Positions 12,430 to 25,567 are shown, counted from the stretch's first letter. The stretch: 64,000 nt of DNA from Pelodera strongyloides (GCA_036852015.1 JAANDG010000674.1:1-64000); one strand, 5' to 3'. The notes: generated by a model from the sequence alone, not told the origin. A program made the numbers and translations.

Positions 12430-13619
12430 TCTACCTTAAGATAAAGTATTATTAGATCGGATCAGTCAATTAACTACAGATAGATAATTGTCGTAGAGTA
12501 ATGTAAAAAAAACATTATTAGATTCTACTGAAGGAGTAACTTCTGCAATTGAAAAATCAAAAGACATTCGCCAAGAATCAAAGCGCACGCATTACTGTGA
12601 GTATACATGATCCTCCGTTCGCTAACAATAAGATACCCCCGCGTAAAGGCTAACCTTATACCAGCATACTATAAGCCCCCTTCCAATTAGTACCAAATAA
12701 ACTATATCCCTTTAAAATTGGCAAGTAAAGGTAATTGTAACCCGTAACCCACACCCGCAACATACCTCCAACTTCCAAGTAACTCAGTGAAGATCAGTCA
12801 GTATAAATCGATACGACAAGTAACAAAACTCAAACAAGCAACCAAAACTTCTCTTCAAATATTTTATATCATTCTTCCACAACGGAAAAAGGCCAAAAAG
12901 ATCAAATCCAAACCGTTTCTGCATTATGAGAACGCTAAAAATGACAAGTAGAACATATAGAGGTAAATCCAAGGAAATTAATTTGTACACTGGATTTCAA
13001 CATTACTACTAAACTAACTAATTCATAACTACTTCTTTTTGATTTCTAAGATTCTAAGATGAACTATGCATCAATAAGAACCATGAATACCTACCTACTC
13101 CGACAGTCACTGAATTGTCATATGAAACTAAAACCTATAATTATAACAAAAAAAAAGCAATTAGAGGCACAAATTAGTATAACAGACAACACAACGAAAT
13201 GTACAGAATGCATGCTTAGTTAGCTGCAAACCTACGACTTAAAAATGAATAAGTTTTCTAAATTAAACTACCTCGGACTCAACAGTCAACGATCGTGTTG
13301 CAGTTTAGATACTACTCTGCAACAACACCAGTACGACTTTAATAAAGTACTATCCTAAGCTAAAAACCACACACACAAATTCCCGTAAAGCTTCTTCTTA
13401 ACTAACTACTCTTCTTAATTTCTCGTTTGACACAAGAATCACAAAACACTACACGATAACAAATCCCATTGAATATGAAGTACCATCGAAACTCGAAACA
13501 TACGCATTTCACTTGGCATTAGGAATCAAATCAACTCGAAAGACGCATCAAATCAACTTATAACTGGAGAGTAATCACTGAACTCGGCAGGCAATTAAAA
13601 CCATTGGCACTGAGCCAGA
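12430..13619. other. Intergenic region between Lon stop and TTC1-like start
   Basis: About 1.2 kb of AT-rich sequence between two minus-strand genes. It should contain the Lon 3' UTR and the TTC1-like promoter or trans-splice site. I see no exon, RNA gene or clear repeat in it. Confidence 0.5.
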
Positions 13620-16600
13620 TCATTGAAACAATTGCTTAAACAATTGCTCATAATGTGATACAAAGATGACTTCAATTTCTTGTCGGAGGAAATCGGGCAA
13701 GTCATCAAAGTCTCTCTTGTTCTCCGCAGGTAAGAAGACACGCTTTGCGCCCACACGTCGAGCCTGCAATATAATATCTGAGTGGTAGAGAAGTAAGAAA
13801 AAAGAACGCGCGAAAAAAGCAAACACTAATAACATCAATAAAAAAACCCTAATAACTCTCACAACTCTCACTTCAAAAGTACGTCGTTCGCCTTTCGAAT
13901 CTAATACGGCTCTAATATATTACCTACCTACCTACTACCTACCTACGGCCTATAATTAATACATACGTACGGCCTAATAAAAATACGGCTCGAGGTCCAA
14001 AATACTAAATTTTTGCACACAAAGATCGTGCTCCTTTATTCAAGAGTGGAAATACCCCTATTCAAACCCAAGCACCCAAAAACTCCCCTTGAAACTCAAT
14101 CACCAATCACTTACAGCAATAATCTTCTCCTTGATTCCTCCCACTGGGAGCACCTTCCCTGTGAGTGATACCTCTCCAGTCATCGCCATATCTTGATACA
14201 CTGGTTTATTCATCGCCAGTGATAGGAACGAAGAGACCAGTGTCACTCCGGCAGAGGGGCCGTCTTTCGGCGTGGCGCCCTAGAACATCACAGATCTAAC
14301 ATCTTGACTTTGACCCCAAAAAAAAGAACGGAGACAGAGACCAAAGACAAATAGATACACAGAAATGGTCGACGAAAACGTTGTGATACAATCTAGTTAC
14401 TCTTCTACCGATTAAGTTCAAAATATCCCCAGAAACTAGAAGTATACTATCACGACTAAACAAACACAAAATAATTAAAACCGTCGAGCAATTTGTCATC
14501 TGGAACTCAGGACCTCTGCGGAACACGTCATAAGCAAACCGTGTACTCCTTGAATATTGAATAAAACTCACCTCGGGCACATGAACATGTATGTGCGCGT
14601 TGTGCAATGAATGATTCTCGGGCTGTTCCTTGGCCAGGATTCCCTTTGCCACGGTGAGCGCAGTCCTCACACTCTCCTTCATCACGTCGCCCAAGTTACC
14701 CGTCACTTCGATCGTGCCTTCCTGGAAACGGAATATAATTGACCAATGGGTACTTCTCGCTCTCTCTCTTTCTTTCTCTCTCTACCTCTCTCACTCAATA
14801 AGATGACAGTACACTCCACAATTAGCGTATTTTACTTGACTTACAGTAGAATATTACCACTACGGCGATCAGGAAACGAGTCTGCATGAAAGGTCACAAA
14901 AAAATAGTTGAACATGATCAAACCAAAATGACCAAATCGACCAGAAAAAAACGAAGTAAAATCACAAACCTTTTCCACTTTTCCATCCCACGGTTTCTTC
15001 AGCGCTGCCTCGATGTAAAGCGCTGAGCCGCCCATCGCTGTCCATGCCAAACCCATGATCACCTAAATAGATCAGTTAATCAGTTTATGTTGTTTCACTA
15101 AGAAATAGTATTTCACTAAGAATTTGTACGAGTCGCAACTCGCAACGTCACGTCGACCAACATAATATAATATATAATATAATAAGTTAACGTAACAATT
15201 AATAAGCACAACAAATAATAGATAAAGAAAAGGATAAAGAACTCACACCAGGCGGCGTCACCTCGTACATCCGATCCGATGTGAACTTGGGTCGTCCGAC
15301 GTACTTTTCCAGGTTGTCCTCGTCGACGGCCAACTGAAACGAATCGGGTGCGTGAATTTAAAGCGAAATACCGGCCGGTTTTTGGAACGCATCGTGTGCG
15401 TGAATTTAAAGCGAAATACCGGCCGGTTTTTGGAACGCATCGTGGACAACTGAATTCTTACGCATTTATGCCAATTTACTCGAATTTAGCCAGATTTTTT
15501 ATTTTATGTTCACTTGCATAAACTGCGCACGAATTCTAGTGTACTCGATGGATTTCAAAAATCGGCTGGTATTTCCCTTTAAAGAATAAGGAGACGGTTT
15601 CACGCTTGTAAACAAATAGAGAGTAGAATGTGAATACCGATATTCTTAGCGATAGAATGCACGTGCACAAAGAAGGAAATTACACAAACACAAGAGTCCC
15701 AAAAAAGGTCTGCACAACCCAACACTATTGGCGAATACCACATAAAAGCGAAAAAGGTTAATAAAACCCACCAATTCATTCGAGTCCGTCGGATTCCGCG
15801 AGGCGATTTTCAAAGCGGCTTTGCGGAAGATCTAAAACGGATAATATGACTTTCCAGTTTAACATTACACCCTTTATGTCCCTTATTACCGTTTTTCTGT
15901 CTTAACTGTATTTATTGTTTTAATTATGTATGTTTGTGCGCACCTTTATGGTGTAATAAATTATAATAATTATTATTATTATACTCAATATATCCGTTTC
16001 TGTCTGCAATCGCACCACAGCATAAACTCGCTGATGAACTTCACGATGAAACCATTTTCCAAATTTCTACAAGTCCCTTCAACCTTCACCTTTTCAATAT
16101 GTTTCTGCAGGTTTCTCACTCCACTCTCCCTACAGTACGACTTGATGAGTCTTTCGAGTGCGCCCTCAGAAATGGTCAGCATCTCTTCCGTAATCGATCT
16201 AAAACAAAGATTACTTAACAAATTACAAAATGGAAAGCAGGGATCCACTCAACTTGCTCAAGCTGCTGAAGATGGATCTCTAAGGTATCTAACGCAAGGT
16301 AAACAAACGAAGAGTCGCACCAACATAATAGTAGGCACTTTTTGTGTTCACGAGTTCCTGGGCACAGAGATTTTTCACAGATTAGTGAAAGTGAAAATTA
16401 ACGTGATAACTTAATGAACTAATAAATAAACATTATTAGTAAAATAACAAATGGAAGCTCAACGATACATGCACGACCCGAACTAAAACAATTTAAACAG
16501 AGGCCGTATTCACCAACACACAGGGAACCCTCCCCCGGCTTACTAGCGCTCTGAATCTCTTCTGCTCCCGCAACCTTTAGCTCCTTGGGGAGGCCAGGAA

Positions 16601-18157
16601 GGGCTCCCTGTGTGTTGGTGAATACGGCCTCAGCACAGCAACCTATTACAAAGATCGCCATCGGGAGCGGTTGGGTCCTATACTCGCTTACCATAGGATA
16701 TAGGACACGGGATGAAACACAACTCCCACAACTTGCGCCAACTCCCAGTTAAATTTAAATGGTAAAATAAAAACTCACGTATCCTTTCGCGTTTGCGGGA
16801 TTAAATGTTCCTTGGCAATGGACAACTTTTCCTCGGCCAAGTAACCGCTCACCTAAAAGAAACGTATCCTAGTTGATGAGATTTTATACTCATACAGTGG
16901 CTAACTGTAATGTAAGGTAAGGTTGATAAAACGTTTTCTAACACCAACACTTACCATAGACGCCGACTTGATTAACTAAGTTGCAGATAACCACTACATA
17001 ATAATAGTAGTAATAAGTATAATAAATAACCAATTAACTCGAACTCGGATCATACCAAAGGTTTAAAGCGAAATACCGGCCGGTTTTTGAAACACGTCGT
17101 GTACACCAGCATTCTTATGCAGCTTATGCAAATGAACATAAATTAGAATAAAAAATCGAGCTAAATTCGAGCAACATTGCATAACTACGTAAGAATTCAG
17201 CTATCCACGTAGTGTTTCAAAAACCGGCCGGTATTTCGCTTTAAAAATAAATTACCAAACAACTCACATCAATGCACTCCATTCGATCGCGCAGAGCTCC
17301 TGGCACACGCTCGACCTCATTGGCAGTGCACAGGAATAAGACCCTAAAACATAGGAAAGCTTATGAGAAGTACCTATTTATATGAGGTTAAGGGTTTGTG
17401 ACCGATGACCGAGATAGGGCTTAAGAAAAAATAAATAAAAACTAAGGAAACGTATCTACATTTTACATTATTATGCTAAGTGGCATGCAACATCGCCTAA
17501 TGGTCAGTATCAGTAGTGAATAAAAATCCAGTTTTTCAAAAATCAAGCAACACAATTTCCAATTGTTTCAAAATTGGTATAAAAGCAACGAGTAAAATGA
17601 CGCTTACTAGTTTCTTTAACTTCATCCCCAAAGGCCCAAGGAACGTAGATGAATTAAAACATCGAATAACAAGCACGTTCGTTAGGGTTGCATTGATTGC
17701 GTAGGCTTCGATTAACGTATCAACAAACTATTTAGAAGCTGACAGGATATAAATTCCGTGCGTAAATTTTCGTGCGTAAAAGTATTCCGTGCGTAAAAGA
17801 GGTGGTTTCTTTAGCTTATAGTGATAGACCGTTTTGATAAAACATCATGTTTCGGTCAAATATGTTAATTTCTAATTGCTTCCGGAGGTGGTGAAAACCA
17901 ATCCGGAGGTGGTTCGTGCGTGTTTCAACGCACCAACCTATACCCCTGGAACCAATGCTACTAATGTCACCCAACTTCCTCTACGCCTCTACCAACCTCG
18001 TCAAATCCACGGGCACGTCCAGGAAATGGTCATTAAAGTTTGCATTCTGCTCCGGATCGAGCAGCTCAAGAAGGGCGCTGGCCGGATCTCCGTGGAAGCC
18101 CGCACCACCAATCTTGTCCACCTCGTCAATCAGAACCAATGGATTTTCCGTTTTCAC
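13620..18157 (-). CDS. lonp-1: Mitochondrial Lon protease, C-terminal 372 residues (5' part not found)
   Basis: Ten exons, all phase-consistent: 18157-17997, 17343-17268, 16852-16779, 16198-16090, 15831-15772, 15333-15247, 15062-14970, 14721-14572, 14279-14115, 13763-13620. They encode the end of the AAA+ module (Walker [11 protein letters not shown]; sensor region L-F-L-C-T-A-N-E), the helical lid, and the Ser-Lys peptidase domain with catalytic Ser in P-K-D-G-P-S-A-G and Lys in G-G-I-K-E-K-I. Lon is an ATP-dependent protease of the mitochondrial matrix. The first visible exon has a good acceptor (GTTTTAG), so upstream exons must exist or once existed. The targeting signal, N-domain and Walker A, roughly 600 residues by family length, were not found in the next 20 kb. 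The stop is 1.2 kb upstream of the TTC1-like start, on the same strand. Confidence 0.93.
14487..14560 (+). repeat. SINE-like repeat, family F (copy 2, truncated)
   Basis: In a Lon intron. GAGCAATTTGTCATCTGGAA is followed directly by CTCAGGACCTCTGCGGAACA and GTCATAAGCAAAC. The 3' tail is missing. Confidence 0.75.
15357..15583. repeat. Palindromic TTAA element, family A (copy 4), 5' end duplicated
   Basis: In a Lon intron. The left terminus occurs twice in tandem with a 48-base period (TTTAAAGCGAAATACCGG at 15357 and 15405). The right terminus is single. Confidence 0.85.
15940..15985 (+). repeat. SINE-type 3' end with (ATT)n tail
   Basis: GCGCACCTTTATGGTGTAAT then AAATTATAATAATTATTATT. It lies in a Lon intron. 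Confidence 0.6.
16498..16633. repeat. Foldback element, family G (copy 2)
   Basis: The ends are CAGAGGCCGTATTCACCA and TGGTGAATACGGCCTCAG. The inner arms are ACACACAGGGAACCCTCCC and GAAGGGCTCCCTGTGTGT. It lies in a Lon intron. Confidence 0.87.
17062..17245. repeat. Palindromic TTAA element, family A (copy 5)
   Basis: In a Lon intron. Both termini are well preserved (AAAGCGAAATACCGGCCGG and its complement) with flanking TTAA on both sides. Confidence 0.9.
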
Positions 18158-18447
18158 CTAAAACATGGAACTGTTATTATAACTTAGGAAATGGAGGAAC
18201 CATCTAGTGACAATGTCGTGACCAAGTTTCCTTGAAAACCGTCGTGAACAGTTCACCTGTTCACCATCTAAGGAACTAATACTTCGGCATCAGTACCTCA
18301 AATTGTGAACCCGTTGCTTATTGAGCTGATCTTATTAGTCGCCTCGGTGTCATTCAACATTCATGCGATTTCCGAGGGTGCCATACGGGTGCAAGTTGGG
18401 ACAAACGCTGCGCGAAAGGGAGAGAGAAACGGAGAGAAGGACTGAAG

Positions 18448-18479
<32 letters not shown>

Positions 18480-20311
18480 CAAGTTGTTCCAGGAGCAACA
18501 ATCATCTACGTCACTTGCTGTCTCTTGTGTTGTGTCAGTATCATGACACTTTTTCTAAAGGGGGACCTCGCCGGGCCCCCGAGACTAGCATAACATACAA
18601 GAGTTCATTAGTTGTTTTGGGGGCATATGGAGATATTTTTGGATTCGGAAAAATTGTCTATTTTTGGTCCGGCTAGCTAGAGAAGATGTATACATTACAA
18701 ACACACACACAAGCCCCATATCGACTGACTTGAAGTGTTGAGTTCGCCAGTAAAATACGCTGAAAAACACATAGTTTCTGCTGAATGTTTTGAAACTTCT
18801 GGGCTGAAACTTTGGGGATTCAAATGTACGGAAAGTTACAAAGAAGAAGAGAGAGAGAAGGGAGAGAGATAGAGAGAGGGAGGGAGAGAGAGAAGGGGAG
18901 AGAGTGTAAGAGGGAACTGCGTGAAACCTGGATCAAGCTAATCAAGCTAACAAAGGCATGCGAGCAGGCGTTCCACAAAGTAAGAAAGCTCAGGCAAGAA
19001 CAAAGAAATTTTACCTGAAACGCTCTTGTGAAACTATTAGAACATTGACAGCTCAATTGGTTCTACAGGAAATTGTCTTCAAAGTCAAGTTCAACAAAAC
19101 ATCAATTTGTCACTAATTGCTTTAAATATTAAACAGGAAGATTGAAATTTCCTGTCAGTTGGCAGACTAATTAAATAATACTTCAATGGTCAAAGAACAA
19201 TGCAGATGTAGTGATGTAGTGACGATACGCCGAAATCTATGAAAAAATAATTACAAAAATTAACAGAGGAGAGTGCGTCCAGTAGAACCAATAAGGTAAC
19301 AACATTATCGTAACATCCAATATTCCTCGGAAATTTTTGACCACAGAGGCACAGAGGCAAATCCTGAAACAGAACTGTATAGTTATGAATACTGTTGTAA
19401 ACTCCGAATTAGGATACTTCATATAGAACGAGAGCCTCACTTATTAGGTGACTATATACATACTATATCAATCATCAATCAATGTAATCTACTGTAGAAA
19501 AGCTCCAATATAATAAACAAAACGCAAATGAAAGAAAGCAGTCCGCAGACGCGTAGGCAAATAAGTTAACTAAAAACAAGCGAACTGTTATTGTAAGATT
19601 TTTTATTATGCGCTTTTGACGAATTTTTGAAGAGCGGAGACAAAATCAAGAAATTAAATTGAAAGAAAAATAAACAAACTAAGGCTTCCTGAAGTTTGTT
19701 CAAATGAAAATCACAGAAATTAATATTTCGCTCGTAATAAATCTGCATGATATCCTGTCTAAGGCGCTTAAAAACTACATGTAAGAATTCTTGCAAGAGA
19801 TACATTTTCCTTGAAAATCTGGGAGAAGACAGACTTTCTCTCTCTCTCACTCTCTCTTCTCTCTCTCTCCCTCACTCTCTATTCTCTCTCTCTCTCGCTC
19901 CTCTCTATCCTGTCGAAAATCTATTGGAAACATGCGCAACAATTTGCCCCCAAATTACCCCGTAACCTTTGCAATTCTTTCCTTTTTTTCTTTCCAAAAT
20001 ATTGAATTTTGTGCTTTTAACGAGTTCAAGTTTATTGTTTTGGACCTATTTGAGAAATAGTGAGTTAGCGAACTAATTGTATTATGAGTTATAGGCAACG
20101 GTTAGAGCATCGATTCTGAATATCTATGTCAGCCAAGGAATTCTGCGGTTGCAGTATGGCACAAAATTACAAGTATAAAAAATCAATAAATTCCGGATTT
20201 TTTTACAACACAAATTCGGATGGATATAAAAGTCGATCTTAGAAAGAACGGGAGGATGAGAGATGCATAACATAAGAGAGAATAGAGAAGAGAGAGAGAG
20301 AGAGAGAGAGC

Positions 20312-20403
<92 letters not shown>

Positions 20404-20440
20404 ATGTATACAATGATTTACTCCCTTTTTTCCATCGTCT
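18158..20440. other. Non-coding region upstream of the visible Lon exons
   Basis: No exon is recognisable, although the Lon gene must continue somewhere on this side. Purine/pyrimidine microsatellites occupy about 18448-18477, 18842-18907, 19837-19906 and 20275-20399. The open frames in between are microsatellite translations. Confidence 0.6.
20275..20399. repeat. (GA)n microsatellite
   Basis: About 125 bases of almost pure GA with single-base interruptions. It is one of the longest such tracts in the 18-33 kb interval. Confidence 0.95.
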
Positions 20441-20566
20441 GAGTTGCGGTCCAAGTCCAATTCGGAATCCTTAGGGAATTCGGACCACGAAAAGCACACA
20501 CAAAAAATGGGCTTCAATCCGCAAATTGTTGAACTACTTGGGTTTGAACGCAACGAATTTAAAGTG

Positions 20567-20646
20567 AAGAAAGTTAGTTTAAAGGGACTGTGCATCCGGA
20601 TTAGACCGAAGAAAGTTAGTTTAAAGGGACTGTGCATCCGGATTTT
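20567..20646 (+). repeat. Short tandem duplication
   Basis: A segment beginning GAAGAAAGTTAGTTTAAAGG and ending GTGCATCCGGATT occurs twice with about five bases between copies. It lies in an open frame (20444-20716, 90 codons) that shows no other sign of being a gene. Confidence 0.85.
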
Positions 20647-21870
20647 CAAAAGTGTTGACCCACATATAAATGAGCAGTGCGAAAAATGCCTCTGTAAAGG
20701 ATACCGAAGTGGCTGACGATATTAGCACAAGAATATTAAAGAAAAAAAAAGGAGTTCGCCCTTTACCTTTACAACATACCGCGCAGAACGTGGGTACATG
20801 TTCCCTTCAAAGTTCTTTCAACATCAATAATCAATGTGGACTAGGGAAAGACTAATTAAGTAGTAGCCGCGTGAAAGTCTAATGAAAAATTTGAGTTATC
20901 ACCCATAATATGTCATGTGTTCAAAATTAATGTCATACTATACAACACATACAAGTTCCATACAAGTTGCGATTTGCTAATGTGGCATCTATGCACACAT
21001 GAAATAGAATGAGCCCCTAGATCAAAGCCGTGGGTAGCCGGTCACCAAATGGTTTCCGAAAAAAAAACCATTTACAGACCGGTCACTGATCATTTGGCAA
21101 CACACCGAGACAGCTTGGTGACAAGTTGTCGACTTCTTTCGAGAAAAGTTGTGGCCAAACGGTGGCCAACTGGTCGCCAACCGGACGCGGCGCACGGAAA
21201 ATCCGACTACTGTCTTGAATGGGTCACTCAGTTTCACTAATCGGAATTCCAATTTTGTATCTGTGTATGCAGATAATATTGTATCCCTAAAGGATTTTTT
21301 CAGGCTTCAGGGCTAAGAAAGCATACAAAATTCGCCTTTTTGCTTGGCGTCGATTAATCATATATGGTAATTTGTTGACTACAAACGCAGCCATCATCGT
21401 TATGCCAACAAACAAATACATCACCGTAATGACAAAAAGAAGAAAATTAAACAGAAAACATTTCACGGAGGTACACACAATCCTTGACATCAAAAATTCT
21501 TCCGGGAATCGGTAATTACTCGTTGTTATGTCTACATCGTGCATTCCTAATTAGTGTTTATTATGTTCGTCCTGTCCTATTTTCGAAAATTGCCTTCAAC
21601 AATTATTTTCCAGAATTCTCCCCCGAAAATTGAGTGTCGCTGCCATTATAGTTTGATGCGTAATTACCTTCGTTGAAGGGAATGTGCGCACAATTTTAGA
21701 TGTGTATGTGCCCCGCAAGGGGACTGTGTGGGCACTAGAGATACGGTACTTATAAGAAATTCAAAAATTAAGGAGAAAACTATCTCTGAGTTCGGGCCTG
21801 AGAATTTTTTTCGTAATTTTTCGGGAGTGCCAAATCCATGTGGGCTAGTCATCAGCAATCTCCAACGGGA

Positions 21871-22036
21871 TTAAAGGGAAACACCGGCCGGTTTTTGAAA
21901 CGTGTCACTGAATTCTTACGTATTTATGCAAATTAGCTCGAATTTAGCTCGATTTTTTTATTCTAATTTATGTTCATTTGCATAAACTTGCGGGTGTACC
22001 TCCCGATGCGTTTCAAAAACCGGATGCAATTTCCCT
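21871..22036. repeat. Palindromic TTAA element, family A (copy 6)
   Basis: Left end TTAAAGGGAAACACCGGCCG. The right end, AAAAACCGGATGCAATTTCC, is degraded. Confidence 0.75.
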
Positions 22037-22173
22037 ACTGCATACAGCCAGATGAATTACGTGATATTCGAAAAATGTTCTTTTCCTATTATATGCCTTT
22101 GGCAGTTATCTGTCATTGAGTGGCACACTTCGGAACTGACACATAAACACATACACAGCGTATATAATTAAAA

Positions 22174-22548
22174 TTGTCCGTTGGGAGTGTCGGGCGGGGG
22201 CTCCCGCAGGGACTTAGTAAATCCAAAAAACGAGCGGGTGTGGGACCGGGTACCCTTAGGGCCCGGGAAATTTATGCAGACGGGGAAGAATGGAACCGAG
22301 TTTGTGTGAAGACTTCTAAGGAGTGCGAAAGCGAAATATTTGACGTTGATGACGTCACAAAGGAGGATGTGCTAGAAAGTGATGGTGATATTTGGTCATT
22401 TGTAGTAGGGCGTAGGCTATTGCCCACTGTATTGCTGACAATGTATGCGTCTCAGGAATCAGGTGTAATTCATTGCCCTAATGGTGACCTACGACCTATG
22501 TCCAACACGTGGCCATTAAAATATTTACACTACAAGCCTGGAGCCTAA
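22174..22548 (+). CDS. Unrecognised 124-residue open frame (doubtful gene)
   Basis: The longest non-repetitive open frame in the 18-33 kb interval, starting ATG-TCC and ending in TAA. Composition is mixed: a basic N-terminal third (S-K-K-R-A-G), then an acidic stretch (C-E-S-E-I-F-D-V-D-D-V). I recognise no domain. The base composition is richer in G and C than its surroundings. It may be a fragment of a transposon protein or chance. No splice signals support more exons. Confidence 0.2.
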   Translation: MSVGSVGRGLPQGLSKSKKRAGVGPGTLRAREIYADGEEWNRVCVKTSKECESEIFDVDDVTKEDVLESDGDIWSFVVGRRLLPTVLLTMYASQESGVIHCPNGDLRPMSNTWPLKYLHYKPGA

Positions 22549-22813
22549 ACAGCCAAAGCTACGACGTATTTATTTAGACAATTACGACAGTCGGCCTTCC
22601 CGAAAACAAATCGGAGAAACTGATCTTATGTAGTAAAATGAGATAGCATTGTTAGTTGCGGAGGAATTTTCCCTATTAATATAAGGAATCAACTTATAGT
22701 ACTACATAATATCATAACTCACACTACATTTCCTCCTTGAGAACTGGGGAACTCGTTCCTTGATTGTAGTAATATATGGGTAAAACCTCGTGCTTGAACG
22801 TAGAGAGAGAGGG

Positions 22814-22847
<34 letters not shown>

Positions 22848-23107
22848 GGAACAGAAGAAATACATAGCGTGTGAGAGCATTTCCTAACAATGAAGCAAAA
22901 CAGGTCTTGCGAAGGCTAAAATTCAACCAGTTCAAAAATAGCTATACCTGGTCAAGTCAACCCGGGCGCTTCTAGACGTAAAAAGACTAGTGAAGCTTAT
23001 AATGTTCACAGCCATTTAGCTCACAGACAAACGATATTGAGTGCTTCTTATGCATATTGGTCTATATAACCGCTTACCGTATTTAGCGAGCAGTACCAAA
23101 GGAAATA

Positions 23108-23290
23108 TTAAAGCGATATACCGGCCGGTTTTTGAAACGCATAGCGTGCACCTGCTTTCTTATGCAGCATATGCAAATGATCAAAAATTAGAATAAAAAC
23201 TAGACCCCAATTAGACCCCACGTTGAATAAATGCATAGGAATGCGAGTACTTGAGATGCGTTTCAAAAACCGGCCGGTATTTCCCTTTAA
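23108..23290. repeat. Palindromic TTAA element, family A (copy 7)
   Basis: Left end TTAAAGCGATATACCGGCCG and right end CCGGTATTTCCCTTTAA, with TTAA on both sides. Confidence 0.87.
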
Positions 23291-23536
23291 GAAAATGTGA
23301 TGGACAGCGAGGTGTTATTGGGCAACATGTAGAAAGAGAACTTCAGCCAAACGTGTCTTTTGAAGATGCCTAGTTTTTGGCTCTGGCTAATATATTCCAA
23401 TTAACTTCGTTATCCTGCAAGAGCCCGTTTATCGCCCAGAAAAAAAAAGAAAAAAAAGTGGATGCTGATCTCTTATTTGAGGGAACACCAAGAAAACTTA
23501 CACCTCAAAAGCAATATTATAAAATGCGGATCCTTC

Positions 23537-23724
23537 CACAGGAAAGTGAAAACCCCGATTTCGCCACGATTATTTTCAAAAAAAACCCCGATTTCGCCTC
23601 GATTATTTTCCGAAAAACCCCGATTTCGTCAAGATTCTTTCAAAAAACCCCGATTTCGTCCCGATCAAGGCCCGATTTTTTGAGGGACTTGATCGGAGCG
23701 AAATGGGGGTTTTGGTTTCCCATG
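23537..23724. repeat. Hairpin repeat J (copy 1)
   Basis: Four imperfect tandem units of CCCCGATTTCGCC with GATTATTTTC spacers are followed by an inverted complement (CGGAGCGAAATGGGGGTTTT) and GGTTTCCCATG. It begins CAGGAAAGTGAAA. The copy at 39192 has the same plan with a different unit. Confidence 0.85.
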
Positions 23725-24032
23725 TAAATTGAACATGTGCGGTGCCAACCCAAACACAAACTTGACAACACATTCTACGTAATGATCATTAATTATTATT
23801 CCAAATACTCTAATAATTTCAACTCCAAAAGAAGTCATTTCCACCATGACGTCAAGTTGTTTACGCTTTTTTTCAGGCGGATTTTACGGCTTAATGGATG
23901 TGCCTAAATACCGGAACTCAGTCATTTCGCTTAGTTACCGGCATCTGAGCCATGAACGCTTTAAAAATCGTTTAGTTATCCCAACGTTTTACTGGAAAAT
24001 TAGATGCTACAAACTATACAGCGGCCGCGTAC

Positions 24033-24195
24033 CTTTGAAGTGAAATTTCAGCCGGTTTTTGAAACGTATTTTCTGCATTCGCATGCATTATATGCAAATG
24101 AGTATGATTAGAATAAAAAAGCGAGCCGCACTTCAACCCCACTTATTCCTAACTTAAATGCAAGTATGAAGTTTCGTTTTAAAACTGGCTGCATT
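24033..24195. repeat. Decayed palindromic element, family A (copy 8)
   Basis: The left end CTTTGAAGTGAAATTTCAGC and the right end GTTTTAAAACTGGCTGCATT are both diverged. The internal ATGCAAATGAG motif is kept. Confidence 0.6.
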
Positions 24196-25567
24196 CAAAA
24201 AATGACAATCAAATAATATCAAATTTCACATTGCGCATAAATACTAGAAGCAAGTTTGTGTCTGTTTATGGCAGGAGAGACTTGAAAAATGTAAATATAA
24301 TAAAAGATATTCGGAGTACACATGTGTAAACTTAAAACGTAAGTTCTAAGAAGAACTTAAATGATCAGTTAGAAATATCGGCAAAACCACTATATCAGGA
24401 AGATTACAAATCAATCAATAAAATTTACGGAGTAGAATAAACCGGACTGTGTGGCACACACCGCTTTGAAAAGCTTTACAACTGCATTCACATGTATTAG
24501 TTGCAAATTTCGTGTCCGTCTATATCAGACGGCACGTAATGGAACTTAATTAGCTTATAGAGCATGGAAATGTGCAGCGTACACTTAAACCGCGTGTCGT
24601 ACCGCTTCAAAGTTTCATAAGATAGTTCTAGAGGAAGTTTTAAGATATGAAGCCCCAAAGGGGGGAATATACTCTATTCACACATCCAGAATGTGCTGAA
24701 AAGGGATTTAATTATAGTGTCTAGTTCTAGTGTGAGGAAGGGAATTCCGGGAAAGGGCTATTTACCTCTCTCTCTGTCTCGCTCTCTGAATCTCTCTATC
24801 TCTCTCTCTCTCTCTCCCTTCTCATCACTTTAGTATCTTTCTTTCTTTAGCTCTCCCACACTTTCTCTCTAAACAATTTCTCTCGCAAATTTCCGGTTCA
24901 GTATAGATATAAATTACTCCGCTAACAATTTACTTCATAGATCCTAAATGAAGAAGCGTATTTGAAGGTGTAACTGGCATATTGTATTTTTAACTTGTAA
25001 ATCCTCGCAACCCTTGTTTGCATTAAAACGGCAAAACAAAGAGGTTAGCGCAGACTTGGCGTACCGTTGGCGCTGAGCTGTCGCCGCACATGTCTACCAC
25101 TGAGGAAACTTGGCAGGAGCGCGGCCTACACTGGGCCCGAAAATGGTTGGCCGCATGCTTCTCGCCTTCACCTCGCCCATAAGGCGGGAAAGTTTGAAGA
25201 TCGCAAAAAATAGTCGCTTTGCAGGTAAAATGTCAGTTTATGCAAAACATTATCCGAAAGAACAATGGATTATCATGTGATAACGTCTTTTTTTTGTTAT
25301 TTAGCAAAATGTTAAAATAATTGTAATAAATATTATTTCAGTGTAAAAAATATGCGTGTAAATAAACAGAAGACTTCTTCGGTCTAACAATAGGACTAGT
25401 AGAACAAAGAACAATAAAATATATTATTAACGCAAATTGCAACAAATGTGAAACCTTTTTGTAAAAAGGTAGTATTACGCAATAATGACCGCGTAAACCG
25501 CATAGTACAAATTGCAAAACAATGCATGGTTATAAAATGTTCTACCTGAAAAAAATTGAGTCTTTAA

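Larger units (their letters stand above)
20441..22160. other. Non-coding stretch with no recognised gene
   Basis: Contains the 20567-20646 duplication and one family A palindromic element. A segment at about 21033-21200 repeats CCGGTCACCAAATGG-like and complementary motifs. I see no exon. Confidence 0.5.
22561..25563. other. Non-coding stretch rich in palindromic repeats
   Basis: Holds (GA)n at 22802-22850, (CT)n at 24766-24821, two family A elements, the hairpin repeat at 23537-23724, and a B-type terminus around 24440-24612. There is no recognisable exon. Confidence 0.5.

Noticed and set aside
20096..20165. A-box-like GGTTAGAGCATCGATTCTGA suggesting a tRNA
   Set aside because: There is no B box at the correct distance and no stems.
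18812..20413. Ser/Leu- or Arg/Glu-rich open frames
   Set aside because: They are microsatellite (CT)n or (GA)n translated; no flanking coding sequence supports them.
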